This document shows, in pieces, positions 40,701 to 53,400 of a stretch of 64,000 nt of DNA. A program made the translations under genes and the position numbers. Positions within the stretch are counted from its first letter, which is position 1. Each line of letters begins with the position of its first letter. Under the pieces are notes generated by a model that was not told the origin of the DNA, did no database searches, and saw nothing but the letters and a program-made list of their open reading frames with translations. Where the stretch lies: NCBI GenBank assembly GCA_034509425.1, contig JAVTVJ010001792.1, positions 124,001 through 188,000 on the forward strand, given 5' to 3'. Origin of the DNA: Eopsaltria australis (taxonomy: Eukaryota > Chordata > Aves > Passeriformes > Petroicidae).

Positions 40701-43700
40701 CATTTTAATCATCCTGCAAGTTGTGTTGCCTTAGTCTGTTTAACAGATTGATAAAGAGCATTTATTAATTCAGAAATATTTGTGTCAGGATGGGTTGTTT
40801 CCCATTTTTATTGATATAATTGAGACCACATTGTAGAATTAATGATGGAAGAAATAAGATATGCATTGACTGGAAAATGAAAATTATTTCTGATAAAGAA
40901 CAAAACCCTTTGATACATCTTTTACAATTGCCACCAATACATATAGCAAGAACTGAAGAGGGAAAAAGATTAGAAGTAGGCAGAAATTGCATATCATGCT
41001 ACCTTGTTCAGTTTCTATTACGTAAAAGACTGATTTGCTTCTAGCTTTGGAAAGTATGCTTTTTATTAAGTGCACTATTCCTGTCAAGCTTGTGAACACA
41101 GTGCCACAATAAATACATTTGGAAAAAACAGTGACAACAACAACCCCCCCCAAAAAAACCCACCACCACCCCCCAAAAAAAATACTATTCTCTGAGCAAA
41201 TAGTTCCTGATGGCCAAATGAGGATACTTGTGCATATTTCTATTTTCAATACAATCTCAGATATGTGTCTAGTATCAGAAATGGGCAACAGATTTTTCAA
41301 AGAAGTATGTTCCTAATACTTGCTTAGATTGTCAGAAGAAAAGTATTTGCTAATAACACAGCTGTGGAGTATAACTCCATTACATAAATGAGCAGTCCAA
41401 AAAGATTCTTCAGCCTCGTTGTAGTTAACTAATCTTCCAGTTCCTTGAACCTCAGCTCTGAAAGAAACCAAGACAGATGCCTAGTTTTAAAAGAGCAGAT
41501 AATGGACTAGATGTTTTTATCTGAAAAAATAATTATTAGAGATACAGTACTTTTTACTAACTCAGAATTTCCTTATTTTTAATATTATGAGGTCTAATGA
41601 CTTTAAATAGACACATCATGCAAATAAATGAAACAGAAAAAAATACTGTGATTTGCAGTAAGTATTACCTAGTAGGATTACTTTGGATCTGTAAGCAGTA
41701 AAACCTAAATAAAGGTTGCCATGTTAAGTCTTAAATGAATTCAGTAATGTTATTGAAATCTGGGGGATATATGAGCAAGTAATGATATTTGGCAATAACC
41801 TGATTTACATATGAAACATGAATGAGGCTGGAGGTTCACCTGAGGTCTACTCAGACATGTAATTAATGTTACAGGAAAAGGTTTTACCTATACACAAACA
41901 CACCTAAGTTTAACTAGCCTTAAGTGGTGAGTAACCACCTTTAAAAAGTTGAACTAATTTTTTTTTACTCAGGTTAACTAACTTCCAGCATTCATAGCTA
42001 AAACTCAGTTTCTGATCACTCTAATACTGTACTTCAGCATTGCATTTTCTTCCAATGTATGCATTTTCTGTCACTATTTCAAATGCAAGAAATAATCAAG
42101 ATCAAACATTTTTCTTTGCCTCTCAATCTCAATCTAATTTTGATTGCAGTACTCTACAGTGCTTTGACATTTTATTATGGGTTATTTATAATCTAAATTG
42201 TAAATACGCTGTAATCTGGAAACATACGATACAGAATTTAGTTGAGGCAGACGCTCAACTTTAAATTCCAGTGGAAATGGTATATGGAAGTATCAGTTAT
42301 CTGTGGGGATGACCCAAGCCATATAGCTCTACTAATTCTGTCATATTTCTGGCTCCTGACTTCAAACTAGCTTACACTGTTACTTCCTCAATACTTAGCT
42401 TCATGTCTTGGCAGACTTCCAGAATAGTAGTGCTCAGCCCTCTGCATAGCCATTGTTATAAAATGTGGCATCATACAGAGACAAACTTTTCAGAGTGCTT
42501 CCCTCAGCAGTTCCTATAAGGGCTGATCTAAACTGGAACAAACTTTGATTATTCTGTGCCTCATGTTCTGCGTTTAGTACCTCTACCCGGGGCATAGGAA
42601 GCTACCAACAGATGTGAGAGTCACCTTCAATAAAGTAACTAAATAGAAATCTCTTCAGTATTATGGTTCTCTGCTGCCCTCATTTTTATACGACGCAAAT
42701 TGACTCTAGCTGCTCATTAAACTGTTTAGGAAGAATGAAAGAGAAATATGGACTGCTGATTGGAATAGTGTCCTTGAGTAATGAATAATGATTTCTAGTC
42801 TCAAATTATGGCCAGTTCTTTTTTTGCTCAGGGGATCCATTGCACTGTACCAGCTTTTGTGTCATGGCACAGAAATTGATAGAGTTAAATGGATGTAAAA
42901 TCTCTGCAACAGGGCACAGACTCAGCATTAGAGCTGGAAAGCAGTTGACTGCATAGATCTTTGAAGGTATAACATCCAAATGCCCTCAATGTTAAGGAAG
43001 CCTGGATTCAGGCAGCACAGCTTGCTTTCATATGTGTCTGTAACCTTGAATTTAGTCAGTGACAAGGGGTGTCAAAGTATTCAGTATTAAAAACTTCTTT
43101 TTCAGTATCAGAGTGTATATTAGATATTAGATTGCTTTACATGCATTGGAATTGTTAATTGTGTAATTGCAAAATACAAGATCCCATGAGAGGAGGACAA
43201 AAGATGTGTTCACTAAGCTGTGGCCTAAATCAAGAGGACATTGAAGATGGTGAAGGGCCTTGAGGGGAAGCCATATGTGGAGTGGCTGAGGTCACTTGGT
43301 CTGCTCAGCCTGGGGGAGGCTGAGGAGAGACCTCATTGCAGTTACAACTTCCTCATGAGGGGAGGTGGAGGGACCGACACTGATCTTTTCACTCTGTGGT
43401 GGCCAGTGACAGGACCTGAGGGAATGGCCTGAAGCTGTGTCAGGGGAGATATAGGATGTGTGTTGAAAAGGGTTCTTCACCCAGAGGGTGGTTGGGCACT
43501 TCCCAGGGAAGTGGCCACAGCACCAGCCTGACAGAGTTCAGTGCTCTCAGGCACGTGGAATGACTCATGGGACTGTCCTGTGCAAAGCCAGAAGCTGGAC
43601 TCAGTGATCCTTGAGGGTCTCTTCCAACTTAGCATATTCTGTGATTCCATGATTCCATGGAGAGCTTCCCTGACTAAATATATACTTTGAAATTAATATA

Positions 43701-44386
43701 TATAGTTAAGATCAGATTTTAGTATCTTCTTTTTTTAATCTCCTTCTCACTCTGGAGATTTGTCTCCTCCTCCTAGCAATGAATTTTGTGCTAATCTACT
43801 ATATTAAAACTGTTAGTGTGCTAAAAAGACTAAACAACTATGTGACCTTAGAAAAATTTGTGATTTAACTGTAAGACTACAGGACATTGTGTAAGTTTCA
43901 TAAGCGATAAACAAGGGGAACCACAAAGAGGCCTTAGAAGTCATCATTAGAAGTTCAGCGTCCTTGTAATCAAATCAGACTAATTTTTGTGGAATGCCAG
44001 TATATCTAAATCAATAAAAGGTATTCAAGAAGCGTTTGTCTGATTTAATAAGTAATTAATCAATAGATTACACTAGCTGAGCTTAAATTCCTTTATTAGT
44101 TAGTATATGTTTTTCAAGTTTGATCCTAGCATCTAATCTCGTTACAAATGTACTGATGTATATTTTAGCTTTGTTTTTCAGAAGAAGTGATTCAGTCACC
44201 ATTCCTGGAGGTATTTAAAAAGATGTGTAGTTGTGGCAGTTAGGGACATGGTTTAATGGTGGACTTGGCAGTGTTAGATTAATGGCTGGCTTCAATCTTG
44301 AAGCTCCTTTCCAACATAATTGATTTTATGATTCTATTCTGTGACTGACTTAATATAGAGATAGATAGATAGATAGATAGATAGAG

Positions 44387-44438
<52 letters not shown>

Positions 44439-47400
44439 GATAGATTGGTAGAGAGATAGATATAAAATATGTAATATGATGTGTGTATTTATATGTCCTC
44501 AGAGAAAGTACATTGTTTTCTTATTCTTTCCCCACCTCCTCCTAGATGCAACAGTATCTAAAAATTGTTTTGTGTTTGTAGTCTGGGCACTGCAATTGCC
44601 TCCTTGTATCATATTGTAACAAGAACGACAAGAAATTGGGAGATTTTGCAAGAATTGATTTAGTGATACTGATATGTCCCATGAAATGTGGATAAATTGT
44701 TTTTTGTGGTTCCCGGTCATGCATTAAATTTTCTCATTACACTGTCAATGAGTTACGTTAAAATTGTTTACAGTTATCTTTCTGTTCATGCTTGCTCTTT
44801 CTCTCTCTCTCCCCCCTTCTTTCCCTCCCTTCTTTCTAAAGCTGCTTAAGGAGATAGCTAGGAAACGCAGAAGCATTCGTCTTGGGAGGGAAGTTGAATT
44901 AAAGCCATATATTGCAGCTCACTTTGAAGTTCTTCCTACGGAATTCACATTGGGGGATAAGAAGCATTATGGTGGATTTGAGAATAAGCAACTGCAGAGT
45001 GGTCAAGAATACGTCTTCTTTGTGTTGGCTGTAATGGAGCACTCAGAATCTGTAAGTTAGTTAATGTTTTTCAATCTCAAAATTACCTTACACAATCACG
45101 AAAACATTTTTTCAATGCTTATTCTACTTCCTTAAAGCTTCTTCTTTTAAGTTATATGTCAGATCATCTATAAAGTGAGTGTTTCCTTACTCAGTGCCCA
45201 TTAATTCCTTAAACTCTTCTATTATCTTTGCACCTTTGTGTGTTACTTCTGTGTATAACTGAAACCTAAGAATCACCTTTTATTAGCTGTGTTGTGATCC
45301 TTTGAATATTGCATTGTGTATTATTTTGACCATGGACACAGCTTCTGAGACATGAACTTTACAGCAGCATCTTTTTTTTTTAAAGAATTGCTGTCTTTTG
45401 ATGCTACCATTGAATAATGGTATAGGGTATACAGGGTTCTTGGAAAGATCCACTGAACTAGAGACGTGCACCTCTTAAGTTACAGTCATTCCATAACAAC
45501 TTTATCAGTAAATTGTTAGAAAGTTAGAAAATAGTTCAATAATAGGGAAAATTCCTGAGGTGAACTAAATAATGAGCTGTCATTTCTCTTTAAGTAATTC
45601 ATTTTGTAGTTACATCCCTTTATGCATGAATTAACCTAATGCGTGTAATGTATTAAAAGAGAAAAAAGAAGACAGATATAAGACTTTTGAAAGGTGCAAT
45701 ACGCATTAGCATTTTAACAAACAGTGTGTAATACAGAACGTTTCTAATTGGTAACTAAACCTGACAGGTACATTTGCAGGTTCAATCACTTGAAACTCCA
45801 GCAGCAATACTCCAAATTCTAGTCAAATGCTTGTAGTGTATAACAATGCAGTTGCTTTCTTGGTGTCAATGGAATGTGCCTACTCAAACACTTCGAGGAA
45901 GTAGTTCTACTTTGAGTACTTTTGGATACATAGCTTCATTTGAAAATGAAGCCTCCTGGAAGCTCTAACATAAATCAGAATTTCTCTTTTCACTTTTTGT
46001 CATGGGCTGCCTAGACAGATAATTCTGAAGGTGTTGTATCAGAAAGGTTCAGACTGGAGAAGGTAGACAGCTTTTGACTATAAAGTGGCCATAAATCTGT
46101 GTGTCATAAATTACCCGTACTAAAATAGATCTTCTCAATACAAAGTGCAGTTTCTTGGGTTTTTATATTATTGAGGTATAAATGATCTACATTTATTGCT
46201 GTGTTAGAAATCAGGATGAAAAAGCATGAAGAAACCGGTTTGTGGACTGACACATATGGCAAAATCTGTGTAGGGTCCTACTCTTGAAAGATTTCAAAAG
46301 GCATTGCTGAACTTAGGTTATGGATGGTTCAGCATGCCATCTGAAACATTTATGTGATTGAGTAGCATGAGGTAATCACTGACTGTGAAGAATTTTTAAG
46401 AGTTAAGAGTTTCAGCTTTCAGTGACTTTCAATGCTCCAGTGTATCATCTCTCAGCATATATAGCTGATTTTTTCCTAGGACTAGAGGTTCTACTGATGT
46501 ATGAGTTGTAACTTGCAAGGGATGTTTTTCTTGATATTCAGATGTTACATTTTACATAAGGCTTCTTATTCAGAGAGCATAAAATTTCTCTGTTGATTGG
46601 TAGAATAGAGAACTTGAATTAAAAGAGGTCATGGGAAGGTCTGAATTTGTTTAACTTAGTAAAATGGGAGCTAGAGAGCTATGATTAAAATCTATAAATA
46701 CGTTAAGGATGTAATTGAGAGGAAGGAAAAAAATAAAATAAATTTATAAAATAATAAATGATTTTAAATTAGTCGTTAGTGCAGGATGGATGAAAATTGA
46801 AAGTGAAATCCTATTTATTGAAGAAAAGGTAGTGTTTATTATACTGTTACCCTCAATATCCCTCTGTATCTTTTTCCAGGCATTTATGCTGCCCACTCCA
46901 AAGCAAGAGGCTAAATATATTCAAAGAGTTACTTCTTGTAGCAGTGAACATTTTTTTATTTCTTGGGAGTACTAAACCTGGGGGAGAAAAAATCAATCTG
47001 CTTGGGTGTTTCAGGAATGGAACATGGAGACTCCCCAATTTCCAGACAACGATCATAGACTTAAAACATTGGGAGGTTTTGGTGCCAGCTGCCAGGTGTA
47101 GTAAAATGCTACGATGTAACTGGAGATTGTTGGCATAGGTGCTAGCTCTGTAACACTCAGTAAGTGCCTCAGCTTTCCCCAATGCTATCTCCAACCCAGA
47201 CACCGTCGTAGCCCAGAGCCGAAAACAAGGCCAAATGAAGTGTAAAAAAACATGTCTCCTTTGATAACACTTGTCCTGGCTTAGGGCATCTTTCAGAATA
47301 TACTGCAAACATAAATGGAAGCTAATCTCTTCTCCCAGTTATCTGATTATGGCTTAGCTGACATTTCTGATCTACTACTAAATCAAGTTTTTAAGTCCTT

Positions 47401-50400
47401 TGCAAGAGCTGTGGTTCAAATTCTAGTTCAGTTCTGATGAAAACACACTTGCACAGACAAGAAATATGTACAAACAATTTTCCACTTCTGATTTTACTAT
47501 AACTCAGAATTCTTCAAATGATCCAGTTTTAGCAGGCTGGCTTTTCAGGCTCTCCAGTCTGTAATTTTAACTCTGCACTCAGCCACAGATCAAACATCTC
47601 AGGTCAGACAAGAATAAAATAAAAATTGTCTTATCATGGGTCTTAACCTAGGCCAGCTGACTTTACACCATCTAGTAAAGCAAAGATTTTCAGCAACCTC
47701 TGTTGGTTCATAATTCTAGTTTCATCCTTATAAAAGACTGAATGTTTAGCTTCCCTTCATATTCTGCAGTGAATTCCCCCATTTTTCAGTCTTAAATTCA
47801 AGTTGTCTCCACCTTGGTAGGTATATTCTGTCAGACAGCTTTTGGCTGGCCAAAACGCACTGTTGTCATAAGACCCTTTTCAAGGAATCCCCTACATTCA
47901 GTCACCTTTATTTTTGTCTGTAGCAGTCATGTTATGTCAAAAGTACCCTTTCATATCATGCAGGAAGAAACTGTTAAGCCAGTACAAAACTAAAACAAAA
48001 GCAAAAAAATGGTAACTGTTGGGTTATAATTCTCAGGGGCCTATTCATTTTGTCATTCTCTGCTTAAGTTGCGAAGTGTTCTGCAAGGACTGTGCTACTT
48101 GATTCATCTGCAGATCGTTGTTAATATGTGGAACACAAAATAAAGCTGGTAATAACAGCACACTGTTCAATGTGCAAGGTTGTATGTTGCCTGACTTCAT
48201 GAAAAATACCATTTCCACTCTGCTGTGTTCATCGCATCGTTATCTTTGATGTGGGATAGTTAATATTTTAATGCATTCCTACATGATTAAGTACGAATTG
48301 TTTTTATTTCTATAGACAATGTATGCAACAAGCCCATATTCAGATCCTGTTGTGTCAATGGATCTTGATCCCCAACCAATTACAGATGAGGAAGAAGGCT
48401 TGATTTGGGTTGTTGGACCAGTTCTTGCAGTGGTGTTTATCATCTGTATTGTTATTGCTATACTTCTTTATAAAAGGTAGGTTTATCTTCTAGTTTTCTC
48501 ACAAGGTATATAATTTCCCCTCTTATATTGGTCACATTTTAATACTGTTCCACACTGTATTTTTGTGCTACAATATTAACTGTCATTGCTTTGGGATATT
48601 TTGAAATTTATTAATGGCTTCCAGAATGCTGCAGAAATTTTTGACTGAAAGTTTCCAATAATTACAGATATGTGGGTACATTTTTCTGCTGATGACACTA
48701 TATTAACACTTCTACATTTAAATGTTTTTTCCACTTTGCATACATTTGCATGCAAAGATATATTTGTATGCGAAGAAAGTAAATATGTGCTTGCACATAA
48801 ATATGTATGGAATTTGCCCATTTGACTTTTTAAAACTTGTTTAGAGATGTATAATAGTAATACATTAGGGGTTGCATTCAGCTTGCTGTTAAATGTGATT
48901 TTCATCTCCACTCAAGTAATTTGAATTTTAACTTTTGACAGTTGGCCTCAATTTGGCAATGTATCTATATGAATTTGAAGCTCTGATCTGAGAGATTAAA
49001 GAGACATCAAATAGCTGTTTTCTACTAATCTTGCAATGAGATCAAATTTCACTCATTCTTCTTTCACTGTCTATGACACATTTAGTTTTGCTATTACACA
49101 AAGGACTTCCCTCTGCTTTACAACATACTCAGAGAAAATTGTGTATGATGCTATAATTTATATGTAGCAGCCTTTTACAGTGTAAATGAGTTAACAGGGG
49201 TCAAGATACTAAATCAAAACCAAAGAATAAAACTTAAAAAGGTTTTTTATAATGTATATATTTAATTCCTAATACATTTTTGGAATATATTGATAAAGTA
49301 TATTTGAGGAATATTACAGAGGTGCTGTCAATTTCTGGGGATGTGGCACACTAGGAATAATTTTATTAAATTAAGTATGTCTTCTAAAACTAATGACTAT
49401 GATGCTATTACCTGCATATAAAATATTTAAATCAGAGCCTGTATGCACTTCCCACCTTCAGTGTCTCTGGTCAAATATATCTGAAGTTTCATGAAGAGAA
49501 CTCTCTTCAGGTTTTGGAAGGAACTCTCTGTTCAGCAGTAAATTACCAGTCCAGAGTTAACTTCGCCTTTGGATTCCAAATAGATATACATTTATAGAAT
49601 GGTTTTAGGGCTATAATCATATGGCAGTATAACACACAGTCTTTTGCTTGCAGATGCTATGTCTCCTGAATGTTTCTGGTAGTGCACAGTGTCTCAGCCA
49701 ATATAATTAGCTAGCAACTCTGTTTCAGTCCGTCACTTCAAAAACTGGTCATTGGCAATGTGCTAAAAGTTGAATACTCCTTTCTTCTGATTATTTTGAA
49801 GTATTAAAAGTAAATCTTCTGCCATACTACAAAAGAAATCCGAGCAATAGTATATTAAGTAGATGTGCAGCTGCTTCTAGTTACTGATTACATTAACGGA
49901 ACCAAAATAAAAATCTTCAAATCTATGACCAAAAAAAAATACAAATTGGACTATTCCACATATGAGCAGGTAAAATTTGCTCATCAGTAGTGTGAAGAGA
50001 TTGTCATTCACTGAGAATGGGGGACATGTTTTCCATCTGTTATTTACTACTTGTACTAAAACTGTTCGGGCAACTGTCCATATGTATTTATTTATTTTTC
50101 TATTTTCAGCTATTTACTCTAATTTGTTAAACTGCACTGATTTGGCAAATCACCTCTGAGAAATTATGGTTGCCATTTTAGCAGTCTGTGGTCCTCTATG
50201 AGCTTTCATTTCCGTAAAAATGTAGTATATAATTGGATATTTTTTTCAAGAGTATGTAACCTGAATGCAAGCTTACTGATAGATTTTGATAGACTTACTG
50301 GCTGCAGAAGAGCAATGACAAGACAGTTGGGATATATAACATATTGCTTCCAGAAAACAGTGAAATTTAATTTCTAAGTTAAATGGATTTAATGTGGCTA

Positions 50401-53400
50401 CAGGAGTTAGATGGGGAAAATATATTTTAAAACCAGGCAAACAAGTAATTTTTATGGATATAGAAAATTTTACAAGTATATTTATAGAATATATTAGGAA
50501 GTAAGTGCAATAAGTATGATAGTGAGAAAAGAAAATGAAGGTACAGGGCATCAGTCTAATTATGAACATATATGCAAAAAATATTAAAGAGGATTTTGTT
50601 AAAGGATGTGCAGTGCAAAGCAGATGACCAAGAAATGACCGTGTCTTCTGAAGTGCAAAGAGTAGTAATTCAAATAAAGGTCAACTATGCTTAATTCTTT
50701 TTGTCCATAGAAACCTTTGTGAACAGACTTGAACCACTAAGCTCATGATTTACAATACTACTCCTACATTTTAATTACAATCACAGAGAAATTATGACTG
50801 CAGTTTCCAAAAGAATAATTTTATGGGGAGAAGTCTTGCCCTTCTTTAAAACAGACATTATTAGATAGTGTGGATAAGTTGCTTGGGTTGGTTTGAAGTA
50901 TATTTAAATGTGCCAAAGACAAGGAATGCATGTTTGAAATCTTTATTATTTGTTGCTAAATTGTATAAAGGTTATTGCCTCTGCATTTACTCTTCTTAAA
51001 ATCTGAAAGCAAAGATATTTCATGGACAGGTTTTTGGGTCATATATTAGAATATAGCCAAAAGGTCATTGCAGCTTAGTAAGTAACAGTAATAGATGAGA
51101 AAAATACTGAAGAATACCTTTTCTTGTCATCGGACATACTATTGATCTAATAGCCAGCACAGACGAGGCCAATTAATGAACTGTGTGCAGAAGAGCTCAC
51201 AGATTCACAGACTCTAAGGGCCATACCTCTGGAGTTTGTCTCATCCCAGCCCTGTTCAGGGCATGACTACCTGCAACAGTTTGCTCAGAGGGATATCCAG
51301 GCAAGTTTAGTACAGCTAAAATGGAAACTCAATGACCTTTTTGGACAACTTGTTTCCATATTCAGCTATCCTCACAGTAAAAATTCTTTTTTCCTGAGTT
51401 ACAGTTGACTTTCTCTTGGCAAATGGAACTGACTTGGCCATTAACCAGTTCTGTGTTCTCTGTTCTTGCAGCAGTGAAACCACCCTGCAGTCACAGTAAA
51501 GGGAGACACCTATTTTGGAGCAGATCTATTAAACTTTATAAACAATCAAATCAAGAGATCCAAGTAAATTAGTAAATCTGACTTCCTTTTTGGCCATTTT
51601 CTTGTCAACAAGAAAAGAAATATTTTCTTTGTTCAAAGATGGAGTATCTTATTTGGCACAGCAAGATTTACATCCAAAATTTCAAAAGAAGCAAACCTAG
51701 CTAGATAGATGGTGTATGCCCTAGAGGAAATGCCTAACCATTACAATGTCTGCTCGAATCACTTACATATATTTTATGTTTGTGATACATGTTCAGTTAC
51801 ATAGGATTTGGTTGGTTAGGAACTTAGTGAATGTTAAAGAGCTCTAGAAATTCTGTAGTGTTTCTCAGAAATGGACAAACTAGAAAGAAGAGTGAATGTC
51901 CGAAGCATCCTGTCATCTCATTCGTTGGTTTATTTTTCTTGTTTTTTAACAAATGAATTTATATGGCTATTCCTCCTAGTTTCTAAGAAATCACAAATTC
52001 CCTAATTTCAGTTTTCCACTGATGAACAGCAAAAGGTTCCTCATTCAAGATATATCCATTTCTAATGAACAGAAGTTAAAGCCATCTTGACAGATTTTGT
52101 GTTGTTTGCTTTTTAAAGTGCAGCTTTTTGATTTGCTTCAGAAGAATGTAGCCTAAACTTAAATCTTTGGAACATAGCAACTCTGGCACTCTGAACACAG
52201 CATCATAGATTAGTTTGGGGTGGAAGAGACCTTTAAAAGTCATCTAGTCCAACCCCCTGCAATGAGTGGGGACATTTTCAGCTAGGTCACATTTCTCAGA
52301 GCCCCATCCACAGGCCTGGAAAGTATCCAGGGACAGGGCATCTACCACCTCTCTGGGGAATCTAATTAATTAGTGCTTCATAGCCCTCAGCATAAAAAAA
52401 ATTCTTCCTTCTGTCTACTCTAAATCTCCCCTCTTTCACTTTAAAACCATTACCCCTTGTCCTGTCATTATGGGCTCTAATATAAAAGCCTGTCCCCATC
52501 TTTCTTATAAGTTCCCTTTAAGTACTGGAAGGCTGTAATAAGGTCTCCCAAAGCCTTCTCTTGTCCAGATTGAACAATCCCAGCTGTCTCAGCCTTTCTT
52601 GTTCCATTCCCCTGATCATTTTTGTTACCCTTCTCTGGATCTGCTCCAACAGTACAGTAGATCTGTGTCTTTTTTGTACTGATGACCCCAATACTGGATG
52701 CAGCACCCCAGGTGGGGTCTCACCAATGTGGAGTAGAAGGGCAGAATCACTTCCTTTGAACTACTGGTCCCCTGCTGAATCTTGAGCTAGAAGAAGAAAC
52801 ATCCTTCTAAGGGTAAAAAAACCCAGATGCTTAAAAAAAAAAAAAAAAAGCACAGAAATGCAAAATGGGAAATCTTAAGTGATGATGAGGTATTTTAAAG
52901 ACTTTTTCATTATGTGTGTAATCTGGTAATTGCAGAATATTAAATGTTTGTAGAACCCCTGTGTATTATTATCTACACACAGAAAGATAAACACTGTATT
53001 TACAGGATATGTGTTTAATAGAACATGTTGGTGAGAGATAATAAATTATTTTTTCTGTTTGCCTAAACTTCATAGATCATAGATCACTACATATCCATAC
53101 AGATCATTGTAGACCTCTAGTACATGGCATTAATTCTAAATCTAAAAAGGCATGTAATACTTAATTGGAAAAAGATTTATGGTTCCCTTGCTTTCCAGGG
53201 TAATGTTAAAAATTTCTTGTTATTTTATTACCTGGTTTTGTAAAATAGTTCTAGAAATTTTAATTTCTTTTTATTTTTTTTTAACTTAGTACAAGTCCTA
53301 TGTGTCTCATATATTTAACCTTGTTCAGCATTTCCTTTTCTCCTCCTCTTCTCCCTTTCTCTCCTTCCCATTCTAGTCTGCCCTCCACTTTCATTTTTTC

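Larger units (their letters stand above)
39036..44841 (+). other. PTPRD: Intron 17
   Basis: It holds two + orientation CR1 3' ends (43235-43659 and 44185-44342), a (GATA)n array (44357-44440) and an A/C-rich low-complexity patch (41135-41182). The 138-codon minus frame at 40884-41300 crosses the low-complexity patch and is not credible. Confidence 0.8.

Noticed and set aside
40884..41300. 138-codon minus-strand frame with a Gly/Val/Trp-rich centre
   Set aside because: The centre is the A/C low-complexity tract read backwards; nothing outside it resembles a protein.
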